Positions 57,693 through 64,000 of a DNA stretch of 64,000 bases are shown piece by piece. The DNA lies in assembly GCA_030527825.1 (NCBI GenBank), contig JAUNAC010000001.1, positions 1,447,891 through 1,511,890 of the forward strand, read 5' to 3'. Position numbers and translations under genes: made by a program. The notes below the pieces were generated by a model that saw nothing but the letters and a program-made list of their open reading frames with translations, made no database searches and had not been told where the DNA came from. The stretch's first letter is position 1, and each line of letters opens with the position of its first letter. Origin of the DNA: Lautropia sp. (GTDB lineage Bacteria; Pseudomonadota; Gammaproteobacteria; Burkholderiales; Burkholderiaceae_E).

Positions 57693-58136
57693 ATGAGCAC
57701 GCAGGATCAGGAATTGCGCAGTGTCGGCTTGAAGGCGACACTGCCCAGAATCAAGGTACTTGAAATCATCCGGGGCAGTGATGAACGTCACCTGTCGGCC
57801 GAAGATGTATTTCGCCGCCTGTTGGAGCAAGGTCACGATGTGGGACTGGCGACCGTGTATCGCGTATTGTCCCAGCTGGAGGCCGCAGGCTTATTGAGCC
57901 GCAATGTATTCGACGGTGGGAAGGCGGTTTTCGAGATGAATGAGGGTGATCATCATGATCACCTGATCTGTGTCAGCTGTGGTCGGGTGGATGAGTTCAC
58001 CAGCCCGATTATTGAGAAGGTACAGTACGACGTGGCCAAGGCGCATGGCTATGAACTCTCGGAGCGGCGATTGGCACTTTACGGCGTCTGTTCTGTCTGC
58101 CAGAAAAATGCCGTGATGCCACGAGGCAGGAACTGA
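57693..58136 (+). CDS. fur: Ferric uptake regulator Fur
   Basis: A 147-residue Fe(II)-dependent repressor. The N-terminal winged helix ([34 protein letters not shown]) is followed by the metal-binding dimer domain, with [16 protein letters not shown] and the second Cys pair in CSVCQ. ATG 57693 follows AGGAAGG; the frame extends upstream but without conservation. A possible promoter has -10 CATAAT near 57609 with a poor -35. It is not next to the usual divergent bamE (omlA) gene. The nitroreductase gene starts four bases after its stop. Confidence 0.96.
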   Translation: MSTQDQELRSVGLKATLPRIKVLEIIRGSDERHLSAEDVFRRLLEQGHDVGLATVYRVLSQLEAAGLLSRNVFDGGKAVFEMNEGDHHDHLICVSCGRVDEFTSPIIEKVQYDVAKAHGYELSERRLALYGVCSVCQKNAVMPRGRN

Positions 58137-58140
58137 CTGA

Positions 58141-58734
58141 ATGGTCGAGCAGCCAGATATTTCATGCGTCGGCGACGTGGCGATCGCTGCCTTGATGGCC
58201 CGTTTTTCGTCCTGGCCGCTGCATGAGCCAGCGCCTTCGACAGCGGAGCTAGACGTAGCATTTGAGTTGGCCATGCGCGCGCCTGATCATGGCGGTATGC
58301 AGCCTTGGCGCTTTGTCACCATTCAGGGAACCGAGGCGAGGGCAGCGTTTGCCGATGTGCTGGTGGAGGCTGCACGTGCCAGAGGCCATGAGGATCCCGA
58401 GCGCTATCGCAGGAAAACGGCAGCGGCACCTTTGACCATCGTACCGGCTGTGCGTTTGGTGGAGTCTGTGAAAGTGCCTGTCATTGAGCAGTGGCTGGCA
58501 GCTGGTGCAGCTGTCATGAATCTCCTGAATGCTTTGTTTCTGCAGGGGTACGGTGCCATCTGGGTCAGCGGTCCCAACGCCTTCGATGATCAGGTGCGTG
58601 ACGCCCTCGGGTTTACTGCCGACGAGCGTTTGTTGGGATTCGTTCATGTTGGCACAGCCGAGGCCAGTGCTCGCAGTAAGGTGCGACCTGATCATACCGC
58701 CTTTGTGCGAGCGTGGCACGGTGTAGATCACTAA
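58141..58734 (+). CDS. YdjA-like nitroreductase
   Basis: A 197-residue FMN-dependent nitroreductase-fold protein. It has the family pattern FELAMRAPDHGGMQPWRFVTIQG, then VIEQWLAAGAAVMNLLNALFLQGYGAIWVSG, and VGTAEA near the end, very like E. coli YdjA. These small members reduce nitroaromatics or quinones in vitro; the physiological substrate is unknown. It follows fur closely enough for cotranscription. Confidence 0.88.
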   Translation: MVEQPDISCVGDVAIAALMARFSSWPLHEPAPSTAELDVAFELAMRAPDHGGMQPWRFVTIQGTEARAAFADVLVEAARARGHEDPERYRRKTAAAPLTIVPAVRLVESVKVPVIEQWLAAGAAVMNLLNALFLQGYGAIWVSGPNAFDDQVRDALGFTADERLLGFVHVGTAEASARSKVRPDHTAFVRAWHGVDH

Positions 58735-58870
58735 ATTTCTCCTTATATGATTGGTGCCTTCAGGTGCCTGTTCATGCCATGCGCATCACGCTCGGAAGAG
58801 GCGGGCGCGCTCAGGCGCATGGTGGTGTTTTGGGATGCCTCCCTTCTACCTTCATGGAGCAAAAATACTC

Positions 58871-59506
58871 ATGTGTGAGAGCGTTTTCCTCGCGTTGTCA
58901 TCTCGATTTGGTTTCACAGGTCGGCCTGTTAGACTGTGTGCCAGTTTGCTGACGGGTCTTTCTCTGTTTGGTGCTTGGCCTGCTATGGCCCATGAAGGAC
59001 ATCAACATCAGATGTCCAGTGTCAGTTCTGTCGAAAATGGTTCGCACACGCAAGCGCCTTCTAAGTCACCGACCGTGATCGCTCAGGGAGCCTATACGGC
59101 TGCCCCCCGACCAGGTGTTCCAAACCTGGCCATCTATATCTCACAAATTCGAAATCAGGGAGACACAGCCGATCAGCTGCTGTCTGCGAGTACTGATATT
59201 GCACGCACAACTGAGCTGCATGAAATGAAGATGGATGGCGAGATGATGCATATGCGTCAGGTGTCAGCTATCGACATTCCAGCGCGAAGCACGGTCGACA
59301 TGAGCAAGGGAGCCGGTTATCACTTAATGGTCATGGGTGTATCTCGACCACTTAAAGCTGGGGATTCATTTCCGGTCACGTTGGTCTTTCTCAGGGCAGG
59401 CAGGCAGGTCATTGATGTGCAGGTCAAGGACTTGTCGACAGCCGCAGGTGGGCATGTTCATCACCAGGGCCATGATATGCATATGGAACATCACCACGAA
59501 CAGTAA
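58871..59506 (+). CDS. PCuAC-family periplasmic copper chaperone
   Basis: A 211-residue exported protein: a signal peptide ending WPAMA, then a His-rich mature start (HEGHQHQ). The PCuAC domain has the Cu(I) motif H-x10-M...H-x-M, visible as HEMKMDGEMMHM followed 22 residues later by HLM. The C-terminus is His/Met-rich (HVHHQGHDMHMEHHHEQ), a second likely copper site. Such proteins deliver copper to cytochrome oxidase. ATG 58871 is preceded by GGAG at slightly long spacing. No Sco or oxidase gene is adjacent. Confidence 0.9.
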   Translation: MCESVFLALSSRFGFTGRPVRLCASLLTGLSLFGAWPAMAHEGHQHQMSSVSSVENGSHTQAPSKSPTVIAQGAYTAAPRPGVPNLAIYISQIRNQGDTADQLLSASTDIARTTELHEMKMDGEMMHMRQVSAIDIPARSTVDMSKGAGYHLMVMGVSRPLKAGDSFPVTLVFLRAGRQVIDVQVKDLSTAAGGHVHHQGHDMHMEHHHEQ

Positions 59507-59605
59507 GAGGGTGACAGTTTTTGCTCATTCATCTGTTTTGCAGCTTGGATTGATGTTGTACGTGATTGGGCTGCGGCGGATGTCTGGCAGTTGAGGCGGC
59601 ACGAG

Positions 59606-59637
59606 AAAAAGGCTGGTTGCTTTCGCAACCAGCCTTT
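59606..59637 (-). terminator. Rho-independent terminator of the cold-shock gene
   Basis: On the minus strand a 10-bp stem (GGCTGGTTGC/GCAACCAGCC) with a 4-base loop is followed by five T residues, 39 bases after the csp stop codon. Confidence 0.92.
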
Positions 59638-59675
59638 AGCAAGGTAAGGGCGCTAACGCCGTTTGAGCCGGTGAA

Positions 59676-59882
59676 TCAGGCCTCTGGACGGATGTTGGAC
59701 GCTTGCTTGCCTTTGGGGCCCTGAACTACATCAAACGATACTTTTTGGCCTTCTTTCAGGGTTTTGAAACCCTGCGACTGCACTGAACTGAAGTGAGCGA
59801 AAAGATCTTCGCCACCTTCATCCGGGGTAATGAAGCCGAAGCCTTTGGCGTCGTTAAACCATTTGACCGTACCCGTTGCCAT
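59676..59882 (-). CDS. cspA: CspA-family cold-shock protein
   Basis: A 68-residue single-stranded nucleic-acid-binding protein with both RNA-binding motifs, KGFGFI (RNP1) and DLFAHF (RNP2). The N-terminus [14 protein letters not shown] is typical. It acts as an RNA chaperone. The upstream gap (on the minus strand, up to about 60700) is long enough for the extended, temperature-responsive 5' leader known in this family, but I cannot define it. Divergent from clpS, as in Bordetella-like relatives. Confidence 0.96.
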   Translation of the reverse strand: MATGTVKWFNDAKGFGFITPDEGGEDLFAHFSSVQSQGFKTLKEGQKVSFDVVQGPKGKQASNIRPEA

Positions 59883-60698
59883 ACTATGAAATTTCCTGCT
59901 TGTAAGGCCATGCGTTATGAGACTGAATGGAGGTGTTCGGGCGCGGGCCTTGAATTTACCCCGAAAACTTCTGGCTCTATTCTTCGGGAATTAGATGGAA
60001 ACAGTCAAGTTATATTGTGCGACTGGACTTGCTCAGGGCTGCAATAACTGTCCTTTTATGCTTTTGGGGCGACTTTAAACCTAGCGCATTCTCTTCGCTG
60101 GTTTGTTTAAGTCATTGTTTTATATGGAAAATAATTTGTTTTGCCATATTGTGATATTCTTCTCGGCCGTGGAAAAATGACTTTATACAGGCTGATCTGT
60201 CGTTTTAATGCCTGTGTGTAAAGCCACGACTGCTATGGTTTTGCGTATGACGCAATTCAACCCTTTTTTTCTGGCCGTTGGTCAGTTGGCTTCCGCCTGG
60301 CGGCTGCTCCTTAAGTCTGTTGCAACAGCGCGGTGGTGCGGGATGTAACCCTGACGAGTAAATATATTTATTTATGCATGATGGGCGTTCAGCCCGTTTG
60401 GCCTCTGGCGGGAAGATGCCTACCGCTGGACTGCAGATTCAGTAGATTGTTGGAGTAGGAGATTCAGCGTGCTGTCCCGAATGTCTGTCGTAGGGTTTTT
60501 GCCGATATGGGGGGCTGGATGCGGCAGAATCCCTTCGTCTGTCGATAGGAGCTTGAAATGTGGCCATGCAAGACGCATGTGCTGAAAGATACGTTTGGAG
60601 GATGTGAACAGGCCCCAGCCGGGGATCTATCCGGCAGGCCGCCTCATCCTTCCTGTGGTGGATGTCACTATGGCGGATGCCGGATATCGCCGGGTGAC
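59883..60698. other. Long csp-clpS divergent intergenic region
   Basis: About 815 bases without a credible gene. It has an AT-rich core (60100-60180), and a 43-base inverted repeat at 60181-60223 (CTTTA/TAAAG and ACAGGC/GCCTGT arms). A small perfect hairpin lies at 60241-60255 (TTGCGT-atg-ACGCAA), eight bases before a run of T. Another short hairpin is near 60384 (GGGC-gttca-GCCC). It could hold the csp leader on one side and an unannotated small RNA on the other. Confidence 0.5.
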
Positions 60699-60726
60699 TT
60701 GATTGGCTTGGATCAATCGCTAGAAT
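60699..60726 (+). promoter_or_regulatory. Promoter of clpS, predicting a leaderless mRNA
   Basis: TTGATT (60699-60704) and TAGAAT (60721-60726) with a 16-base spacer. The expected start is at about 60733, immediately before the clpS ATG at 60734, and no ribosome site is present between them. Confidence 0.55.
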
Positions 60727-60733
60727 CGGCCGG

Positions 60734-61042
60734 ATGACACTATCCAACGATCCTTCGGTTGTCCTTGAGCGGGAGCGGATTGCCTTGAAGCCGCCTCCCT
60801 TGTACAAGGTACTCCTGTTGAACGACGATTTCACGCCGATGGACTTCGTGGTAATTGCCCTGCAGAAATTTTTTGCCATGAGTCTGGAACAGGCGACGGT
60901 GGTGATGCTGCAGGTTCACCATGAGGGCCGAGGTGTCTGTGGCATGTTCCCACGGGATATCGCGTTGACGAAAGTCGAGCAGGTGAGTGGATTTGCCCGT
61001 CAGCATCAGCATCCGCTTCAGTGCGTGATGGAGGAAGCATGA
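60734..61042 (+). CDS. clpS: ClpS, N-degron adaptor for ClpA
   Basis: A 102-residue adaptor that binds N-terminal Leu/Phe/Trp/Tyr and hands substrates to ClpAP. The core has [21 protein letters not shown] (the NDD and adjacent residues line the pocket) and [16 protein letters not shown]. It ends four bases into clpA. No Shine-Dalgarno sequence precedes the ATG. With aat and bpt at 14-15.7 kb it completes the N-degron pathway. Confidence 0.96.
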   Translation: MTLSNDPSVVLERERIALKPPPLYKVLLLNDDFTPMDFVVIALQKFFAMSLEQATVVMLQVHHEGRGVCGMFPRDIALTKVEQVSGFARQHQHPLQCVMEEA

Positions 61043-63357
61043 TCGCCCAAGAGTTGGAAGTCAGTCTGCATATGGCCTTTGTCGAGGCCCGGCAGCAACG
61101 TCACGAGTTCATCACCGTCGAGCACCTGTTGCTGTCGCTGCTGGACAATCCTTCTGCATCGGAGGTACTTCGTGCCTGCGCAGCCAATATTGAGGATCTG
61201 CGCAAGAACCTGACGGGTTTTATCAAGGAAAACACCCCGGTAGTGCCGGGCACCGAGGAAATTGACACGCAACCTACGTTGGGCTTTCAGCGAGTTATTC
61301 AGCGGGCCATCATGCATGTCCAGTCGACGTCCAATGGGAAAAAGGAAGTCACGGGTGCAAATGTCTTGGTAGCCATTTTTGGTGAGAAAGATTCCCACGC
61401 GGTCTACTATCTGCATCAGCAGGGTATTACCCGGCTGGATGTGGTGAATTTCATTTCACATGGAATCGCCAAGACCCAGCAGCCTTCGGCAGGCAAGGAC
61501 GAGTCTCAGGAGGCTACGGCTGAAGCGGAACAGGGGGCAGGCAGCCCGCAGGGTGCACTGGAGCAATACACCACCAATCTCAATGTTGCGGCCCGGGAGG
61601 GGCGGATTGATCCGCTGATCGGGCGCGAAAGCGAGTTGGAGCGTGTCATTCAGGTGCTGGTACGACGGCGCAAGAACAATCCCCTACTGGTTGGTGAGGC
61701 TGGTGTAGGCAAGACCGCCATTGCGGAGGGGCTTGCCTGGCGCATTGTTCAGGGCGAGGCCCCCGAGGTGCTTCGCGAGGCCACCGTGTATTCGCTCGAC
61801 ATGGGCGCATTGCTCGCGGGCACCAAGTACCGTGGAGATTTTGAGCAGCGGCTCAAAACCGTGCTGAAACAGCTGCGGGCCGACAAGCACGCCATCCTGT
61901 TTATCGATGAGATCCATACGCTTATTGGCGCAGGATCAGCGTCGGGAGGAACGCTGGATGCCTCCAATCTGCTCAAGCCGGCATTGTCGTCGGGTGAGCT
62001 CAAGTGTATCGGCGCCACTACTTTCACTGAATATCGAGGCATTTTCGAAAAGGACCATGCCTTGTCGCGGCGTTTCCAGAAGATAGAGGTGAACGAGCCA
62101 ACCGTCGAGCAGACCGTGCTGATTTTGCGGGGACTGAAAAGCTATTTCGAGACCCATCATGGCATTCGATACACAGGGGCGGCACTGACCGCAGCTGCCG
62201 AGCTGTCGGCCAAATACATCACTGACCGCCATTTGCCGGACAAGGCCATTGATGTGATTGACGAGGCGGGTGCCGCGCAGCGGATATTGCCGCGCGATCA
62301 GGCCCGGGAGGTGATTGGCAAGGCCGATATCGAGGCCATTGTTTCCAAGATTGCCAGAATTCCGCCGACGTCGGTGAGTAGTGATGACCGCAGCAAGTTG
62401 CAGTACCTGGAACGTGATCTGAAGAACGTGGTGTTCGGCCAGGATTCTGCCATTGAGGCGCTGGCGGCGGCCATCAAGATGGCGCGTTCCGGGTTGGCGC
62501 GGCCTGAAAAGCCGATCGGTTCTTTCCTGTTTTCGGGGCCGACCGGGGTGGGCAAAACCGAGGTTGCCCGTCAGCTGGCTTTCACGCTGGGTATTGAGCT
62601 TGTGCGTTTTGATATGTCTGAGTACATGGAACGCCATGCTGTATCACGCCTGATCGGTGCGCCGCCCGGATATGTCGGCTTTGATCAGGGCGGGTTGCTG
62701 ACCGAGGCGATCACCAAGAAGCCGCATGCCGTGCTGTTGCTGGATGAAATCGAAAAGGCGCACCCGGACATTTTCAATATCCTGCTGCAGGTGATGGATC
62801 ATGGCACCTTGACGGACAATAACGGGCGCAAGACCGATTTCCGTAATGTCGTGCTGATCATGACCACCAATGCGGGTGCCGCTGACCTGCAGAAACGTTC
62901 AATTGGTTTTTCCGATACCCGTGAGCAGGGCGACGAAATGGCTGAGATCAAGCGGCTGTTCTCGCCGGAGTTCCGCAATCGCCTGGATGCCATCATCAGT
63001 TTCCGTTCGCTTGATGAGGACATCATCTTGCGTGTGGTGGACAAATTCCTGATGCAATTGGAAGAGACGCTGCATGAAAAACGGGTGGAAGTGATCTTTA
63101 CCGACGCCTTCCGTAAATATCTGGCTCGTGAGGGATTTGATCCGTTGATGGGAGCCCGGCCGATGCAACGATTAATACAGGATACTGTACGTAAGGCGCT
63201 GGCTGATGAGCTGCTCTTTGGTCGCCTGCAGCATGGTGGGCGCGTGACGGTGGATCTGGATGATGAAGGCAAGGTAGATCTGCAGTACCACGAGTCGTTT
63301 GAACCGCCTCCACCCGAGTCTGAGGGCGAAGAAGAGGTCGAAACTATCGAGAGCTGA
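61039..63357 (+). CDS. clpA: ClpA, ATP-dependent Clp protease ATP-binding subunit
   Basis: A 772-residue AAA+ unfoldase partner of ClpP. The N-terminal repeat domain (1-140) is followed by D1 with GEAGVGKT and D2 with GPTGVGKTE; Walker B residues lie in [13 protein letters not shown] and [12 protein letters not shown]. The IGL/IGF-type ClpP-binding loop is seen as KRSIGFSD. Start ATG 61039 overlaps the clpS stop by four bases; the frame opens at 61021. The C-terminal 25 residues are acidic. Confidence 0.97.
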   Translation: MIAQELEVSLHMAFVEARQQRHEFITVEHLLLSLLDNPSASEVLRACAANIEDLRKNLTGFIKENTPVVPGTEEIDTQPTLGFQRVIQRAIMHVQSTSNGKKEVTGANVLVAIFGEKDSHAVYYLHQQGITRLDVVNFISHGIAKTQQPSAGKDESQEATAEAEQGAGSPQGALEQYTTNLNVAAREGRIDPLIGRESELERVIQVLVRRRKNNPLLVGEAGVGKTAIAEGLAWRIVQGEAPEVLREATVYSLDMGALLAGTKYRGDFEQRLKTVLKQLRADKHAILFIDEIHTLIGAGSASGGTLDASNLLKPALSSGELKCIGATTFTEYRGIFEKDHALSRRFQKIEVNEPTVEQTVLILRGLKSYFETHHGIRYTGAALTAAAELSAKYITDRHLPDKAIDVIDEAGAAQRILPRDQAREVIGKADIEAIVSKIARIPPTSVSSDDRSKLQYLERDLKNVVFGQDSAIEALAAAIKMARSGLARPEKPIGSFLFSGPTGVGKTEVARQLAFTLGIELVRFDMSEYMERHAVSRLIGAPPGYVGFDQGGLLTEAITKKPHAVLLLDEIEKAHPDIFNILLQVMDHGTLTDNNGRKTDFRNVVLIMTTNAGAADLQKRSIGFSDTREQGDEMAEIKRLFSPEFRNRLDAIISFRSLDEDIILRVVDKFLMQLEETLHEKRVEVIFTDAFRKYLAREGFDPLMGARPMQRLIQDTVRKALADELLFGRLQHGGRVTVDLDDEGKVDLQYHESFEPPPPESEGEEEVETIES

Positions 63358-63401
63358 CCCGGGCAGATGTCTCTGTCCATAAGTGTGGTCGCCTGGCCAG
63401 G

Positions 63402-63451
63402 CCGGTGATTGTCGGGATCGGATTGATCTGGACAGTTACCGGTTTTTTTTT
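63402..63451 (+). terminator. Likely terminator after clpA
   Basis: CCGGTGA (63402) can pair with TTACCGG (63436), with one G-T, across a 27-base loop that can fold further; nine T residues follow. The stem is short but the T-tract is strong. The remaining gap to the next gene (63452-63703) shows nothing else I can name. Confidence 0.5.
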
Positions 63452-63703
63452 GGGGGGTCATATTGCATAGGCTGCAGTCATGACTGATCTTGGCAGAATG
63501 GTCTGGGTTTGGGTGTTGTTTTTGGTGACCCATGAGGTCCTTGGCGGCCCCGTTCAATGTTGTCATTGAGGTACATCATGTAGTTTTATGCTGACAGGGG
63601 GCTTGCCGCTGATCCGCAGATGCTGCCCGGGTATCATGGTTCGGCGAGGGCCCTGCCGGACAAACGGGATCATGAGGTCTGCGATCGAAACGAGGCATGT
63701 TCG

Positions 63704-64000
63704 ATGTCGAGATACACCATTACCCAAGCAGCTGCCGAGCGTCTCCTGAAGGACCTCGACATTGCGGTTGTCAAAACGATGAGCCGTATTGTGGCGGATG
63801 CGCGTGAGCACCTGTGGCTGCTGGAAAGCATCTCTGTCGCCGATGTGCTGACGGACAGTGATTTTCAGCGGCGTTTTTGTCGCCACGTAGGCATGCGCGG
63901 CAAGCTGCGCATGCGCAGGGAAGAGTTGTTCGTGATTCTGGACGGCATTCGGCGAGTGCCTGCCCGTAATTATCCAGATGTGCTGATGCAGCTCAGCGAA
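63704..64000 (+). CDS. Unknown protein (3' truncated by the window end)
   Basis: An open frame of 99 codons that runs off the window. It starts MSRYTITQAAAERLLKDLDI after AAACGAGG. It looks helical and has a basic segment GMRGKLRMRREELF; no signal peptide or membrane helix is visible. I do not recognise the family. A second ATG at 63697 is in a different frame and closes early, so 63704 is preferred. The frame has codon usage like its neighbours. Confidence 0.65.
   Translation, partial: MSRYTITQAAAERLLKDLDIAVVKTMSRIVADAREHLWLLESISVADVLTDSDFQRRFCRHVGMRGKLRMRREELFVILDGIRRVPARNYPDVLMQLSE

Noticed and set aside
1-64000. CRISPR arrays, insertion sequences and prophage
   Set aside because: No regularly spaced repeats, transposase-like or phage-like proteins, or terminal inverted repeats were seen.

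Overview
The window looks like chromosomal DNA of a Gram-negative betaproteobacterium of the order Burkholderiales, most like the Alcaligenaceae/Bordetella group. This rests on the recognisable proteins, a GC content that appears to be in the high fifties, and gene orders I associate with that group: scpB-rluB-rimP-nusA-infB-rbfA-truB-typA, exbB-exbD-lpxK-ycaR-kdsB-adk, and icd/DUF192 with csp/clpS/clpA. I cannot fix the genus. I see no insertion sequence, prophage, CRISPR array or rRNA operon.

Layout. 1-7.1 kb is the distal part of a flagellar rod/hook operon (flgF partial, flgG, H, I, J, K, L), followed by an HDOD signalling protein. 8.5-12 kb holds ilvD and a PBP7-type endopeptidase gene. 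12.2-16.3 kb is a minus-strand block: an IclR regulator, pyrD, the two amino-acyl-tRNA protein transferase genes bpt and aat, and a Nudix hydrolase. An initiator tRNA-fMet with its own promoter and terminator follows. 16.9-19.4 kb encodes a YbdG-like mechanosensitive channel and an LpxR-type lipid A deacylase. 19.9-32.3 kb is the translation and transcription-factor block (scpB to typA); a strong promoter and a structured, terminator-ended leader lie before rimP. 32.3-36 kb has a di-haem beta-propeller lipoprotein, nudC and a KTSC protein on the minus strand, then an amidase. 37.5-41.5 kb is the minus-strand envelope operon exbB-exbD-lpxK-trm112-kdsB-adk, divergent from xseA. icd follows at 44.5 kb.

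46-59.5 kb is the accessory-looking part, lying between icd and the csp/clpS/clpA cluster. It holds a cyclopropane-fatty-acid synthase gene, an MmgE/PrpD plus ComA-like two-gene unit preceded by a good Fur-box match, a Dld-type D-lactate dehydrogenase, a PepSY/DUF3649/DUF3325 iron-uptake-associated membrane module, a Cof-type HAD phosphatase, a family 2 glycosyltransferase, a DUF2325 protein, fur itself, a YdjA-like nitroreductase and a PCuAC copper chaperone. The window ends with csp, clpS, clpA and a truncated unknown gene.

How the genes connect. aat and bpt (N-degron writers) and clpS and clpA (reader and unfoldase) together encode the bacterial N-degron pathway. fur, the putative Fur box and the PepSY module suggest an iron-linked theme in the accessory block. 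The best candidate for something undescribed is the MmgE/PrpD plus ComA-like unit with its Fur box and dyad operator. Next come the rimP leader RNA and a pair of perfect DnaA boxes flanking an AT-rich island between exbB and xseA.
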